A DNA stretch of 64,000 nucleotides, taken from assembly GCF_051106095.1 (NCBI RefSeq), contig NC_135787.1:155938001-156002000 (forward strand). The letters are read 5' to 3'. The notes beneath the pieces were generated by a model. It made no database searches, was not told where the DNA came from, and saw nothing but the letters and a program-made list of their open reading frames with translations. Positions 1 through 12,797 of the stretch are shown here, piece by piece; within the stretch, counting starts at the first letter, position 1, and every line of letters begins with the position of its first letter. This stretch comes from Pogona vitticeps (lineage: Eukaryota > Chordata > Lepidosauria > Squamata > Agamidae). A program made the position numbers and the translations under genes.

Positions 1-459
1 TGAAAGCAGTGATGAGGATCTGCAAATAAATGTGTTTGCACAGTGGTTGTCTATTTTTGCTATTCAAAAAAAGTGTTCAGAATTATTTGTGTAGCTCTAA
101 GGCCAATTTTATTGTGCTAGATCTCATAATCCAGAGTTCCTAACAAAGTGAATGCTGGTGGACAAAGTGGAGTCACCACTATATCTCAGCAAGTAGAACA
201 TAAAGCTTACATCTGTCTCTAATTTCAGCAAGTACATTGCAGATATAGTGTTGATGCAGCTAATATCATGTTCTTGATTTTTGTCTAATTTATTAGCTTG
301 TGTATAACTACTGAATTTATAAGAGATTTGTTCTAATTCTGGAATGTTAACTATTTTAACACCATTTTATATTGAAAAGGTGGATTATAATTTATTTTAA
401 ACTCTAATATTGTAAATGTAAATTTAAATATTTTGTATTCTCTTTTCTTCGCACTAAAG

Positions 460-547
460 CAGAATCAAGACCGGAAGCATAGGACTTACGTATATGTTCT
501 TACAGTGACTGAAATTCTGGAAGACTGGGAAGACTCAGTTAATATAG
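460..547 (+). CDS. NUDT4: NUDT4 penultimate coding exon
   Basis: 88 nt, phase 0 in and phase 1 out. It follows a pyrimidine-rich acceptor ending AAAG at 456-459. It encodes QNQDRKHRTYVYV through EDWEDSVNI plus the first base of Gly. The donor is AG|GCAAG, a GC donor, not GT. Confidence 0.9.
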
Positions 548-1602
548 GCAAGCCCTTTTCTGCTATGCATACACTGACTTTGTAATGCAATCTCAGGACA
601 GAGTGTTATTTTTAGGACAGCTTTCACACAACTGCGAACTTGCAGTATCATACTACTTAAGTTATAGATGTACTTCTAAGGTTCAAAGTAAAACTACTGC
701 AGCTAAGACTTCATTGTTTTAATGCTAAGTAACTGGGATCCTCTAATAATAGTATTCACATATCTATGGCAGCATATAATTCCATTTTACAACTCTGACA
801 TAATTGTTTGTTAAGAGATAGTCTAAGCTGCACATTTATTGAAAGAATCTGACTTAAAATTAGAATCTAATAATATTCAGAATACTGTGTTTTAATTAAC
901 AAGAATGGAATAGTGGCAAAGGGGAGGGATAAGTGGTAGATGAAAGCAGGAAGCTTGCTTCTGGGCAAGGCAGCAGACATACAAATTTGCATGTTAAAAA
1001 TTGAGTCCAAACTGTTAATATCTCACATTGACACATTTAGCCAGCTGTAGTATAAGAAGCCTTTATTTATAGCTCTGTGTGCTCAGGATCCTTATTCAGC
1101 ACCTAAGATCATAAGACCTGCTTGGAAATCTCAAGAACAGGGTTGAAGCTCTTAGCTTCCTTTATGCCTATACTTTTCACAGTTCTGTTTATCTGCTACT
1201 GAGATAAGAAACATGTTTTTAAAGAATAATGGATCTCAAGAGCATATCATTTTTTTACTGTATTTGCCTAGTTTGGCATCTTTCAGATATTGGAAGTTGG
1301 AGAGCAAGTTTAGGTGTACTAAATACTGTTCCTGTTATCTTGAATATCAAAATTTGTTATTTGAACTTTGACATTTTTATTTCTTTTTTGTATTAATAGG
1401 AAGGAAAAGAGAATGGTTTAAAGTAGAGGATGCAATCAAAGTTCTTCAGTGCCACAAGCCTGTACATGCAGAGTACTTGGAAAAATTGAAATTAGGGTGT
1501 TCGCCAACAAATGGAAATTCTGTAGTTTCTTCCCATCCTGATAACAGTTCTCTCTACGTTACTTCAGCACAGACTTCTGGGCTGCCCTCTACTGTAAGAT
1601 AA
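460..1602 (+). CDS. NUDT4: NUDT4, 3' part (last two coding exons)
   Basis: Diphosphoinositol polyphosphate phosphohydrolase 2, a cytosolic Nudix hydrolase that removes the beta-phosphate of inositol pyrophosphates and cleaves diadenosine polyphosphates. Exons at 460-547 and 1400-1602 encode the end of the Nudix fold (HRTYVYVLTVTEILEDWED, KREWFKVEDAIKVLQ) and the family-specific tail ending SGLPSTVR, stop TAA at 1600-1602. The split Gly codon (G at 547, GA at 1400-1401) keeps the frame. The tail (GCSPTNGNS, TSAQTSGLPS) matches NUDT4 rather than NUDT3 as I remember the paralogues. The Nudix box and start codon lie left of the window. The intron between these exons has a GC donor. UBE2N converges from the right, as in human. 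Identity is secure. Confidence 0.95.
548..1399 (+). other. NUDT4: NUDT4 intron with GC-AG boundaries
   Basis: 852-bp intron. The 5' end reads GCAAGC (548-553) and the 3' end TATTAATAG (1391-1399). No GT in frame nearby restores the Gly-Arg-Lys-Arg junction expected for the family. AT-rich, with no recognised repeat. The partial intron at 1-459 is likewise AT-rich and featureless. Confidence 0.85.
1400..1602 (+). CDS. NUDT4: NUDT4 last coding exon
   Basis: 203 nt of coding sequence: completes Gly, then RKREWFKVEDAIKVLQ, CHKPVHAEYLEKLKLG, a Ser/Asn-rich linker and the C-terminus SGLPSTVR. Stop TAA at 1600-1602. The acceptor is TTAATAG at 1393-1399. Confidence 0.93.
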
Positions 1603-2542
1603 GCTTGGAATTACTTTTTTGTTTATTACAACAGGATATGTTTTAGTGGTCATGTGCTGTATATGTAGTCTTTGAAATACTGAGTGTGTGAACACTTAAT
1701 GTTCAGGCATTAACACCTTTTTTTCTTTTTTAGCAATGTTTAATACTTCAGCAAACCAAAGCCATACCGGGATTTTAAAAAAGATGCCTTAAATGGCCCT
1801 CTTTGTGGGTTTTTTTAAAGCATAGATAATTTAAGTACCTAATTAAAAGGAGTGAATTTATAACTTGACATTTAGTTGGGTTTAATTTCTTTCTTCTGAA
1901 AATAATAAAATGTTTGGGGGAACTTTGCTTTAGTATAGACAAATCTGTAATTCATTAAAAAATATGGAGGAGCTGAAAGGCAGTGAAAATCAACAAAAAG
2001 TGCCTTCTGTGTGAAGCTTCCTCCAAAATATTTCATCCAAAATTCTTAACTGGAGCAGTGCCAGCTTGTCAACCCTTGCCAATCCGTCATCCTGCTTTTA
2101 CTTAAAGTTACCTTACGAAACAATTAGAACCCCAAAACAGGAAAAAGCCAATCACTTAACCTGCTTGCCCCTCCACCCCCCCCCCAAATAGTCAGCATTG
2201 GCTTTCTTTGATGTTCAAGGAGGTGTTGGTTCACCACTGGAGACCATCCCAGATCCTTCGCAGTCTGTTTCCAGAACATGTGAGTTGGATCATTATTGGG
2301 AAAATAGCTATCCTGAATTTTAAGAAAATGGCAGTATGTTGATTCATAATGGGTTTCAGTCCTGTTTTAATGTCTGCCACTAAAACATGGGTGTAGAGGT
2401 TTTCTGAATCAAAGTTCTGTTTTCAGAAATGTAAAAGTGTGAAACTTCTCTTCTTCTTTGAAGTTGGAACTGTGGTTGAGGTAAAGAACTACCTCTATTG
2501 TGAACGCTGTTTTTTCATTATTTCTATGTAACATAAATCTAC

Positions 2543-2598
2543 TGTAAATAATCCAACTAGTATATAGTGTAAAGTGGAAAGTATATGTAATGTAAATA
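2543..2598 (+). promoter_or_regulatory. Pair of Pumilio-type sites in the NUDT4 3' UTR
   Basis: TGTAAATA occurs at 2543-2550 and again at 2591-2598, 48 bp apart, about 1 kb after the NUDT4 stop. This is the core of the PUM1/PUM2 RNA-binding motif. Chance occurrence in AT-rich DNA is quite possible; the close pair raises the odds a little. Confidence 0.35.
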
Positions 2599-4246
2599 GT
2601 GTTGCTCACACAATTTAGACCACCTGGGACTTCGGTATCCTAAAAGCTGTGTAACAGGCAGAAACATCAGGAGTTGAATATTTTCCATTCACATCTTTAC
2701 CTATTGTCTTTCTGCTTATCACACTGCTGTTAAAGGAATGAGCCCTATCTGAGAAAAAGTGAAAACCTTACACACTCACATCAACACATGGTGTAAAAAT
2801 GCTGCTATAAATCAAGCCACTTGCTGTTACAATTTTTAAGGAAAACATTGGTGCCATAAACTTTCCCTCTGGAAATGCGGGAACAATTTTGTGCCATATA
2901 AATGCAGTTAAATAAGGAACATCAGTAGGAAGTTTGAATAGTTGTGAGTGCTGCTTAAAAGCCAGAAGTACTACCAATATATATATACAATTGTATATAT
3001 ATACAATTGAGCATCCACCACACAGGTAAGGCAGGAGATACTATCTTAGATATTTGAGGAGAGCAGTAAGTCACAGAAAGTTTTATACTAGAAATGCTTC
3101 TTTAGATGAAGTAAAGAAATGTTAAACTACAGAGCGATGGCACATCAGTAAATGTGAATGTTTATACTAATCAGATTGAGAAAATGGTTGGTTCCTAATA
3201 TATGTGCATTTTTCCTAAATTCTGAGTTGGCACTTTATCCTCACACTCCTATGCATTGTTCAGTTATTATTCACTGATCACATGGTAGTAACATGATAAA
3301 TATAATGATAAATATAAGAACAAATGAATTTATGGTTCCTGCAACTACTTTCATCTCAGGTTTTGCTTTTGGAACATAAAACCATGCCAGGCTTATAGAA
3401 GCTGCATATTAATAATGCATGAATACTTTCCTTTCTAACATTATGTACTATGTAAAAAATGTACAGTTGTCAATGCTAACCAAATCAAAGGCGATGGCTT
3501 ATAAATACTCTAGGCTGCTGTGCCACATACTTTTAAATATATTGGTGTACAGATCTCTTCAGCCTATGCAATTTAAGATAAAGCCCCTTATTCAGATTTT
3601 AGAGTCTCCCTAGCTGCAATACACTGGAATGGCAAAGATGCATTGGGCTATTGGCTACCATACACAAAGCCAAAAAAGTGAATGTTGCCTGATTTCGTAA
3701 CGCAGTAACCTGTTCAGTATTTACCTGCATGTGGAACTCTAGCAGTGGAAGCTGCCATGCTGATTTGACAAGGTGTTGGTTGCATGCACCCAGGGACACA
3801 AACAGTACCTCAGCTTGAATTCTGTTTGCATAAATACTGAACAAGATGCTCACAATAGTTTAGAGGAACAGCAGCAACATGTATGTGTGAAGTATAACAG
3901 TGAATGCCTTTCTAGCTAGGATTATGTGACAATTGCATAAGACCTGTAAGAGGTTTGGTTTTTCCAATGAAATCTGGAGGGATTCAAGGCATATAGTAAA
4001 CCGCATTGTGGAAAGAAAATCTAGGACTCTGTTCTTGTGATTTTTGAACCTGTAGCTGGTTTCACAAGCAGAGGGATAGAAGTTGTTTTGGACCAGATTC
4101 TGTAGGGCAGTCTATGTCTTGGACTTACTAAGACCAGGTTTGTGACATCAGGGGATCGATCACTAACAGATAAGTATATACAAGTCTTGACTTAAGGTAG
4201 TGGAAGCTTGTTACAGTGGCTGACATCCTGTTGCTTAGCATAGAAA

Positions 4247-4339
4247 GTTGCAACTAGAGTAGGCCTATTGAATCAGTGGAATTTATGGAGATGACACACC
4301 AAATCCCCATTGATTCAGTGAGCCTACTCTAGTTGCAAC
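4247..4339. repeat. Fold-back repeat with arms of about 33 bp
   Basis: The left arm starts GTTGCAACTAGAGTAGG; the right arm ends CCTACTCTAGTTGCAAC. The arms also share ATTGAATCAGTGG / CCATTGATTCAGTG with a few mismatches, around a loop of about 27 bp. Looks like a short MITE or SINE-derived fold-back; family not recognised. Confidence 0.55.
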
Positions 4340-4837
4340 TGACTGTACAAAGCCACAGAATTTCAGACAGTAAATAGTTAATTGGGAATGTATAATTGAA
4401 ACACTGCAAGAATACTTATATAGGTTGTACAAGACATTAAAAGTAAAAAAAATCTCATTCTCAGTGCTTATTGCAAACTAGTTGGCTGTTGTCAAAATGT
4501 TGGAAACAATTGCTCAGCTCGTTTCTGAGACATAAAAATTCGAAGGCAAACTACATGTTTAAGTTGTAAAGATTTCGAACTGTGTGCATGGCTTTCTTTT
4601 AAAGACTGATGTAAGAATTTTGACTTTTTATATCTGAAACCTCCAAAAATAAAAAAAATGAAACAGTTTACAAAGACTGTTGTTCCTTTATTATGTAGCA
4701 CTGGATTTCATAAGTGTAGTTGTTGGCAGCAGTTTCTGTATGTTTGTCTTAGGGTGGGCAAATTGCACTTTGCATGCAGCCCCTCAGGAGCCCCAGCCGG
4801 AGAGGGAAATAATCTATTTTTAAAGGGGAAGGGTGAA

Positions 4838-5087
4838 TTTTTTTTCCTTCCACAAGCATTCAGGAATAGTGATTTTTCCAAAGGACAGGGGAGTTTACAG
4901 AGACTCCCAAGTTTAAAAAAGGACCCCAAAACATAAAATCAAAATGGGAAGTAGATACTCTATTTTTTTTCCTTCTGCAAGCATTCAGGAATAGTGATTT
5001 TTCCAAAGGGCAGGGGAGTTTACAAAGACTCCCAAGTTTAAAAAAAGGACCTCAAAACATAAAATCAAAATAGGAAGTAGATATCCT
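4838..5087. repeat. Direct tandem duplication, period 125 bp
   Basis: Two head-to-tail copies, each running from a T-run and CCTTC, through GCATTCAGGAATAGTG, to AAATAGGAAGTAGATA-type sequence. The word GCATTCAGG starts at 4856 and again at 4981, a spacing of exactly 125. A handful of substitutions separate the copies, so the duplication is fairly recent. No open frame is shared in a meaningful way. Confidence 0.85.
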
Positions 5088-5505
5088 ATTTTAAGATCCT
5101 GCTCCCCCGAGTGCAGTCTAGTTCTGTATGCTTCCATGACTAAGCACAAATCTGAACATGGGTCGCAGATGTATTTCAGATCAAGGATGCTTTATAAAGC
5201 TAGAACCCAACCAACTCTTGTGGAAAATGTTGAATTATACTGAAGAGAATCACTGTTATCTCCTTTCTGTTGGCAAGACATTTTTTCCACTTACAGTTCA
5301 GCTCAAAGAGAGCATATATTTTGCATGCACGATATCCCAAGGCTGGCATCTCCAGTTTGGTAAAGATCTTTCCAACCACCACCTGTCTATTTTTTTAAAA
5401 AGATCCTGGAGAGTTGCTGCCAATTAGGTTAGTATACCACTCATTTGTTTCTAGACAGAAAGCTGAATAGCAGGAAAAACCTCCTGTTAGAGCAGTAGTA
5501 CAACA

Positions 5506-5640
5506 GTGGAACCAATTATCTTGAGAAGTGGTGAGTTCTCCAACATTGGAGGAATTCAAGGGAAAGAGCAGGAAGTTGGACTCAGTGACCTTATAGGCCT
5601 CTTTCTAGTTTCTCTGATTTATAGTCAATACTTTTCTAAC
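5506..5640 (+). mobile_element. CR1-like LINE 3' end remnant
   Basis: Shows the usual CR1 terminal pattern: a degenerate stretch encoding the end of ORF2, then GTTGGACTCAGTGACCTTATAGG, TCTTTCTAGTTTCTCTGATTT, resembling the CR1 3' terminus that precedes its short tandem tail. Old and 5'-truncated. Confidence 0.55.
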
Positions 5641-6521
5641 AATAAGCTTTCATATGAACCACCCTTCTTACCCATGCATTCAGCATTAAATCTCCATGAG
5701 TTCATTGTAGTAGTTATATGGAGGGCTGAAGCCTTAAATCTATGTATTTTAAATATCTCAGTCTATGTATTTTATTCTTATTTTTCTTAAAAGATAAAAT
5801 TGCCCTTTTCTATTCAGAACCTTTCACACATTAATATATACATTGCTAAATAAAGTTATTTCATGGGACCATTTCATCTTGTCCTCAATATACTGACTTC
5901 AGCACTGTGCATTGGAACCAACATATCAAATTAGAATTACACAGTGAAGGTCAATGACCATATATGTCCATAGATAAGATCTTAGCAACCATTTTCACCA
6001 TCTCCTGTGTAAAAACTAACATAAAAGCCATATTGTCAGAAAGCATTATTTGCATTAAATCAATAAAATGATTATTTAACATTACATTAGTTTCAAAATG
6101 TTCAACATTTCAGTTAATGGCTAAACTAAGTCCATGGCTGAGGTTTAAAAAATTTTTCATCAAGGCTTCTCAGCTCTTATACCTAACATAATGTGCTTGT
6201 AGTTCAGTAAGATCAGTACCCTATTTACAATTATGGAGCCTAACATCCTGCAGGCTCTGCAAATTTTGTGCTCACCCTGGCAAAAACCCTCCTGCTGCCA
6301 CACAGCAGAACTGAGTTTGGGGAAAAGAGGAGGATGGTGAGTTTTTTGCTCATCACCTGCCAATCTCTGTAACAGCTGCTGCTTAGACAGCTAAGAAGCC
6401 AGTGCATTGTGGGAGGGGTAGCCAAAAAAAGGGGGGGCAAAGTCAAGATTATCTATACAGCTGGCCAGATAGCCACAGTATTAAAGAGGAGGGCAGGTGC
6501 TGATCAGCAAAAATGCATGTA

Positions 6522-6796
6522 CCATGTTTCCCCGAAAATAAGACCGGGTTGTATATTTTTTGCTCCAAAAATGCATTAGGGCTTATTTTCAGGGGATGTT
6601 TTATTTTGTTCATATACAACAATCTACATTTATTAAAATACAGTCGTCTTCTGGTTGCTGCACAATGGTGGAGGGCGGGGTTTCACTTAAACTGGGGCTT
6701 ACTTTTGGGATAGCGCTAATATTAAGAGCATCCTGAAAAATGTACTGTACTAGGGCTTATTTTCAGATTAAGGGTTGCAGTATTTTGGGGAAATTG
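6522..6796. mobile_element. Tc1/mariner-type MITE with TA duplication
   Basis: 275 bp between TA dinucleotides (6520-6521 and 6797-6798). Imperfect terminal inverted repeats: CCATGTTTCCCCGAAAATA at the left and TATTTTGGGGAAATTG at the right. The phrase GGGCTTATTTTCAG appears near both ends. No transposase sequence; non-autonomous. Confidence 0.75.
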
Positions 6797-7835
6797 TAAC
6801 AAACAGTTGAGCACATGGAGTAGGCAGATAGGTATTAGGGAGTCTTTAAATTGCCAGATTATCACAACTGGGTTTCAGATGTGTTCTTGTTCCTAAAGAC
6901 ATTTGATCAGTTAACCACTGATGAATCGTGTGGACACAAAACATGAATCTTGCGACACAGCTGCATGTACAGCAGATACGAAGCAGACTGGAAGCCAGTG
7001 GTAGTTAGAAAGTCCCAACTCATTGATGATTTTGGACCAATCATCATCCTTATCTCAGCCTTTGGCTAAAATGTGCCACTTCAGCAATGTGTGAGAGTTC
7101 ACCTTTAGTGATCTGAATTTATGCTGGAGAACCAGTATAAAGTGGGGAAGACAGCCATGCATGCTGCCTTGAGCTCATGGGCAGGAAGATGGATAAGCAG
7201 CACAGCTCAAAAGGCACATACTAAACACTTAAAGGAAAATTCTTGCAGTGTGGTAGATTTTTAAAAATTACACAAATGGTATGATCTGTGACTACATGGT
7301 ATAAGGACAGTGAATCAGCACAGAACAATCACTCTGTCTAGTCATACTCTTAGCGTATATTTAGGATTGCAACCAAAGTACTACTTTTGCCATAGTGTCA
7401 AAAACAAATACAGCGAACTCTCAAGACAGTGCTGAAAATGGTACATTTCTTTTCAGAATACTATTTATCGGGCCAGCCTGGCACTAGCCATGGTGAGTGG
7501 TTGTGAGTTTTGTGGACCATGCATAGTTTGCCCTGTGCCTCTTAACTAAGCATGGCACCCTCAGGAGTGGCAGAAGAAGCTGTCTTGTTGCCAGTGTTGA
7601 GAAACTGTTCAGTCACCAGCCAGAATGAACTTCTGCAGGGTAAAAAAGGATTCAGACAGTAAAATATCCTAAGCAGATCCCGGCCATAAAAGAGCATCCA
7701 CTCTTTCATCCTGTTGTTCCTTTTCTACCAGGGGCTAAACATCATCGGCACAGTACTGATTTTGAATGTAGCATCTCTAAACAATGATGTGTTGCAAATA
7801 AACAAACCTGAGGATTCTGAGCCGAAAAGTATTTT

Positions 7836-7885
7836 TATTTTATTTATTTATTTATTTGATTTATACCCCGCCTATCTGGACTACT
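7836..7885 (-). mobile_element. L2-type LINE 3' tail fragment
   Basis: A (TTTA)n run joined to TTTATACCCCGCCTATCTGG. The same junction closes the larger L2 copy at 50045, and its complement closes the copy ending at 57345. Only the terminal 50 bp or so survive here. Confidence 0.6.
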
Positions 7886-8032
7886 TCTTCCTGCATTTGG
7901 TTTCCCACATATTTTGGCTTGAAGGACTAGCAACAATGTTCACATTATATAAGAGTTTTCTGTACAAATGCATGGTTTTATGTCTTTCTTCTTTATTCAC
8001 TCATCTGTACTTCTTTACAGCTGTCAAACCTA

Positions 8033-8441
8033 CAGTTCAATGCATTCCAATGGGGGAGAAAAAAATTCACCAAAAATTAACGAAGACTCAGAACAAAGCC
8101 AAATTAAGTTTGCAAAGGTTTTACAAGGTGCACTAACAATCCCAAGCATTTAAAACAGTTTTTGGACATTTTAAGACACTTTAAAAATAGCGAAAATGGA
8201 CATCGCAAAACCATTGGAATGCACTGAATAGGCTTCAATGCATTCCAATGGGGGAAACATTGTTTCGCTTAGCGATGTTTCCTATGGCGATTTTCGCTTA
8301 AGGACGGTAATCCGTTCCCATTGGAACGCATTAACCGGTTTTCAATGCATTCCTATGGGAAATGGTGTTTCGCTTAGCGATGTTTTCCCATAGCAATGTT
8401 TTTTGGGGAACCAATTAACATCGTTAAGCGAGGCACCACTG
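8033..8441. mobile_element. Tigger-like MITE, left end degraded
   Basis: The right end is clear: TTAAGCGAGGCACCACTG at 8424-8441 followed by TA. The inside has the family words TTTTCAATGCATTCCTATGG, CGCTTAGCGATG and AATCCGTTCC. The left limit is uncertain; TACAGTTCAATGCATTCC at 8031 may be a worn or rebuilt left end. Confidence 0.65.
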
Positions 8442-10469
8442 TATTTTGGCATTCAGTGTCTGCCTGAAAGTTTTCCCCTCAAAACACAGTGTTGACTTAG
8501 TCAGAAGAGGGGGATACTCATATTTGAGTGGCCTTATTCAACTTCCTAAACAATACATCCCAACACACAAGTTTGCTACTACAAAGGTGGCTTGGTATAC
8601 CACAGCAATGAATTCAGTATGTAAATACTACAGTATCAAGAATCAAATGGGGGTTCCCATCACATGGTTTTCTTGTGTTCTAGATGACTGTACATTATCC
8701 CTGAAGTATCAGACCATTGCTCAGGGGATATTGCAGCATCACTCTTTGTGAGCTAAACCTCTAGAAAAACACTCAGGTCAGAACAGAACTGCAAGATTGC
8801 CAACTGAGTGGACAAGAGGAGTGTATTGCTCCTAGTGCTTCAGCTGCACCCATGACTCCTGATCTATTTCAATTTTTTAAAAACCCTTTAAACCTTGATA
8901 CTTTGTTACCTCAGTGATTCCACAGTTACTTACCAGGACCTGAAGAACCTTCTCAGACTGAAGAGCTATAGTTTAGAGATCACTGAACAGATTATATCCT
9001 TTTGTCTTCTTTGCACAAACTCTAAGAACACCAGCATTCTACTGGTAATTTGACCTTTACTTAAAATGAGAAGCTCACTGTATAAGGAATAATCACTCTT
9101 CCTTTTATTTCAGTGCCATTACATTACAGTCAGAAGATGTTAAACAGAATCTATCACGTTAAAATAACCCTGAAAATGATAGGAATGTACATTAAGCTCA
9201 AATATACAAAATCTGATTCAACTACCCCAGATAATGCTTTACAGTAACCATAATGTGCTGGAAATATGCTTCTGTTAAAAGCAGAAACTACATTTATTTT
9301 AGCTATAAATTACTCGATAGTCACTATTTTCATTTGTCACTTACAAAGCTTATCCATGCAAAGCATGGATGTGTATCATTTAGGTTTTCCTCCTTTCAAG
9401 AACATTTTACTACAGATATAAGATCTATCTATAGTTACTAACTTCAGGAAAAAGATTATTACTGTAAACATTATTTTAATTTAAGCTTGGGGCTCATAAT
9501 TTGGTATATACACCAGGGAAATCTTTAACTCAATGAATTATTAGCACCAGGAGTAACGTGAAACACCTGTAATGAAATTCAGAAAAGAAATACAGTCATT
9601 TACTAGTTATTCACTATCATAAAGCAAATACATTTCCAAACTACAGATCTAATTGGGTAGGTTAAAAAATAATTTGACTTGTGTTATTAAGGACAATGGA
9701 ATTATTCCAGCCAGTTCAGATGCAAAACAATCTACAATATATGACCTATTTATCATTGAATAGTTGTTTAGAACACATACTCAGCAGAGCTGCATTAGTA
9801 TACATGGGCTGTGAATTGTAGTTTGAGTTAATTTTGTAAATTAGATTTTTCTAAAGGGGTGGAGACACAGTTTTATATCAGATATCATCAGTTCCATCAA
9901 ATACACACAGACAAAATTCAAGTATCCCTCAATAACTCTAGTTACACTGCTAGAATTAAAATGGTTGAGAGACACAGATAGGATTGAGAGATAAAAGTCA
10001 TTTTAACTTTAATTAAAATCACTCTTTAACAGAGCTAGAACTGAGAGGGGCATTTTGGAGTTTCCCTCTTAACTACTGTCCTATGGAATACGCAAATTCC
10101 TTATTTTAGAAAACAGGGTGGGGGATTTGGCACAAGAACTGTTTTTCAATGTACTTAAAGACAAGAAGCATACACAACAGTAACAGATTCCTATAAAGCA
10201 GCTTTTGCAACAAGATCCAAAACAATTTTAGTGGGTTTTGAATGCAGTGCAAGATTCCACAGACAACTTACACAAGGAAAAACATCCAGTGCTTAGTGCA
10301 CACACCTCCCTTGAGCACTGCTGCCAGAGTTTAAGATCTTGTTTCAAATAGTTGCTTATGTACATTTACAGATATTGACTACACACAAGAAGGGGAAGAA
10401 GGTACAAAACAAAATTTAAACATTATTAAGTCATGGTTATGTCAACAGCAGACACTTATCCATATGCTT

Positions 10470-10562
10470 AAGTGTGCAATCCTATGCATACACATGAAAG
10501 AACAAAGTCCACTGAACTCAGTGACACTTACTGCAAACAAGCATGCTTAGGATCAAACTACA
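10470..10562. repeat. Short reptile-type fold-back repeat, worn
   Basis: Carries GTGCAATCCTATGCATACAC at one end, CCACTGAACTCAGTG in the middle and GCATGCTTAGGAT at the other, a recurrent pattern of short interspersed repeats in squamate and bird DNA. Related remnants appear near 22005-22080 and 60885-60945. Superfamily not determined. Confidence 0.45.
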
Positions 10563-12797
10563 ACCTTCTCACTGAAATTCAGCACTAAGTGCTTAATGTT
10601 TGCTTTCAAACACAGGGCATAATCCAGCTAAGTTCTAATAACACAGCTGGTCACGTGTACTTCAAAATGGTGCTTGGTATGTTTTAAGAACAGCTTGTGC
10701 GTCATTTTTTTCTAGGAATACATTTCAGTGGTTTAATCCCAGAAGGTAAGGTACACAAATGTAAAACCTCTGCTGTCAGAAACATTTAAAAACAAGAGTG
10801 TCAAAGCATTCTGAATATCAGAAAAGCGCTAACATATCTGTGAGTGTCAAAATACACAAAACTATTTGCAATGTGAGGATCAAGTAAACATGTTTTCTTA
10901 AAATTAAGATTGTAAGACTAAGCAGGTTTACTAGGGGGGAACTCCTTCCTGAGTAAAACACACTTAGGATTACACTTCAATATAACTATTGATTTGTATA
11001 TATTCATTCTAATCAATGAAATGCATAGCAATTTAAAATGTATGAACAGTTCTGTTACAGCAGTGGTGCCATTAATCAAGTAACAGAGAAAGACTAGATT
11101 CAAACCCAGATACTATCCCATACAGAACCTCAGCTAAACACAATTTGGGGGAATGGTCTCTTTCTTGTTGAAGTACATTATTAGCAGCCTTTTTGTTGTG
11201 CTATAATGCAGTTAATTTGAGGGACAATACCATCACTAAAAGCATTTTGTCTGTTGAAAATGTGATTTTAATAGATATTCTTTATCTTACATAAGAGCAC
11301 AATACATACACCACATTCTAGAGAAACCCCCAATGATGCTAGAACAGGTATGATGGGCAGAGACCTATACTATCCATCCTGAACTGCAAGACAAGACATT
11401 AGCCATGGCAAGCTGGCATTACAGTGAAAGCAGAGAGATCAGAAGATAGTCAAGGGAAAGAAGTAGGGCCAGAAGAGGAAGTTTTAGGGGACATAGAAGT
11501 TGGAAATTCAGTCAAAATCTGCTCCGTCTGTTATTTACATTTAAACAAGATGGCTTAAAAAAACAAGAGATTTTTTTTTTTGCCCAAACAAAAGAGATAA
11601 GGGGAAAATTAATCATTTAATGATTGCAGGTAAGTCCAGAGTTAACAAGGCTTGCTGTAAATACATTAAGAACCAATTCACCTGTACTCTAACCAATTTG
11701 CCTGTATTGTAACATCTTGTTTTATACAGAAGATTTTGTTAGTTTGCCTTAAGATGCAAGTCACCTTTAAATGTGTAGTCTGATACCTCATAATACTTAG
11801 CACAAGACAGACAAATTACACATACACTCAAATTGCTGTTTGCTTTGCTAGTTTCCTGCTTCAGTGGTACTTGCAAGTACATACATATAAAGGATGCATC
11901 TAACCTACTTATGACTCTGATAAGCAACTACATTTACCAGAGGCTTTTAAAAAAACAAAAACAAGGATTATGAACACTAATGAGGTATGGTCTATTAATA
12001 CAAGCCAGCAAAACATCCTATGTTTTCACTACATCCATTAAGTTGGTAAAAAAATCAAAATGCTCCAATCTGGCTTCATTTTCTTTAAAAAAAATACGAT
12101 TGTCACAATGGAAATGTGAAAAAAGAACACAGCAAAACAAACTGTACAAAGGCAAAGTAGAATAACAAAATATTTTACTAAAACATAAGATTTACAGAAG
12201 ATTTTCCAGACAAGCCATACAAAATGGTCACAAGCTTTTATTCCCTGAAGGGAGGGTTTTTTACACTTGACAGCAGAATCACAATATTATTAGTGAATGG
12301 ATGTTTAATGTTCCCATTTTTGTTCAAACAACCAAGCTTGTCCATCTACAGTGTCTAAGTTAGACTTGGCTAGAGGGCAGATTCTATAATATAACTGGTT
12401 AGCTGCTTTAACCAATGCAATTAGCATCACCATAAAAAGGGGAGAAAGAGCCCACACAATTAGAACAAAAATCCCTGCAGCTAACCCTGACTACTTTCAT
12501 TCACAGTGCTCACACTTAGCTCATGATGGGAAAAATTTATTAAAAGCAGAGGTGTGCTACTGCTTTTAAACAATTTCACAAATAATCCCGATGATACTTC
12601 TAGCCTCTGCTCATGCGGAACAGGAGTGAATTAGGACAAGACACAGATTTGCTAGTGTGCATTTAAACCACCAAAGAACTGATGTCTGGGTTTTATTCTG
12701 TATTGTTTTCTAAGACTGTGTCCATTAAATGCAAACAAAAAAGGAAGAGGTCTTGGCAGAACAGGAAAAAGTGATGCACACTGATTCAGAGCACATA

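Larger units (their letters stand above)
1603..5854 (+). other. NUDT4: Probable NUDT4 3' UTR and downstream region
   Basis: AT-rich, no exon seen. Candidate polyadenylation signals AATAAA lie at about 1906, 4646 and 5849-5854; the one near 4646 is followed by a TG-rich stretch. Two Pumilio-type TGTAAATA motifs occur at 2543-2550 and 2591-2598. The real end of the mRNA cannot be fixed from sequence alone. The region also holds a small AT palindrome (about 2976-3008), a fold-back (4247-4339), a tandem duplication (4838-5087) and a CR1-like remnant near 5.5 kb, which suggests that the far end lies outside the UTR. Confidence 0.45.
5855..12797. other. Tail-to-tail region between NUDT4 and UBE2N, including UBE2N 3' UTR
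   Basis: No coding exon seen on either strand. Repeats recognised: the MITE at 6522-6796, an L2 tail near 7.84 kb, a Tigger-like element ending at 8441 and a fold-back remnant near 10.5 kb. The right end must contain the UBE2N 3' UTR. Candidate minus-strand AATAAA signals are at 12692-12697, 12536-12541 and 12237-12242; the last is followed on the minus strand by a TG-rich stretch. Confidence 0.5.

Noticed and set aside
7714-8136. 140-codon open frame with hydrophobic stretches
   Set aside because: It crosses an L2 tail and a Tigger-like element; composition is of repeat DNA and no splice context or homology is visible.
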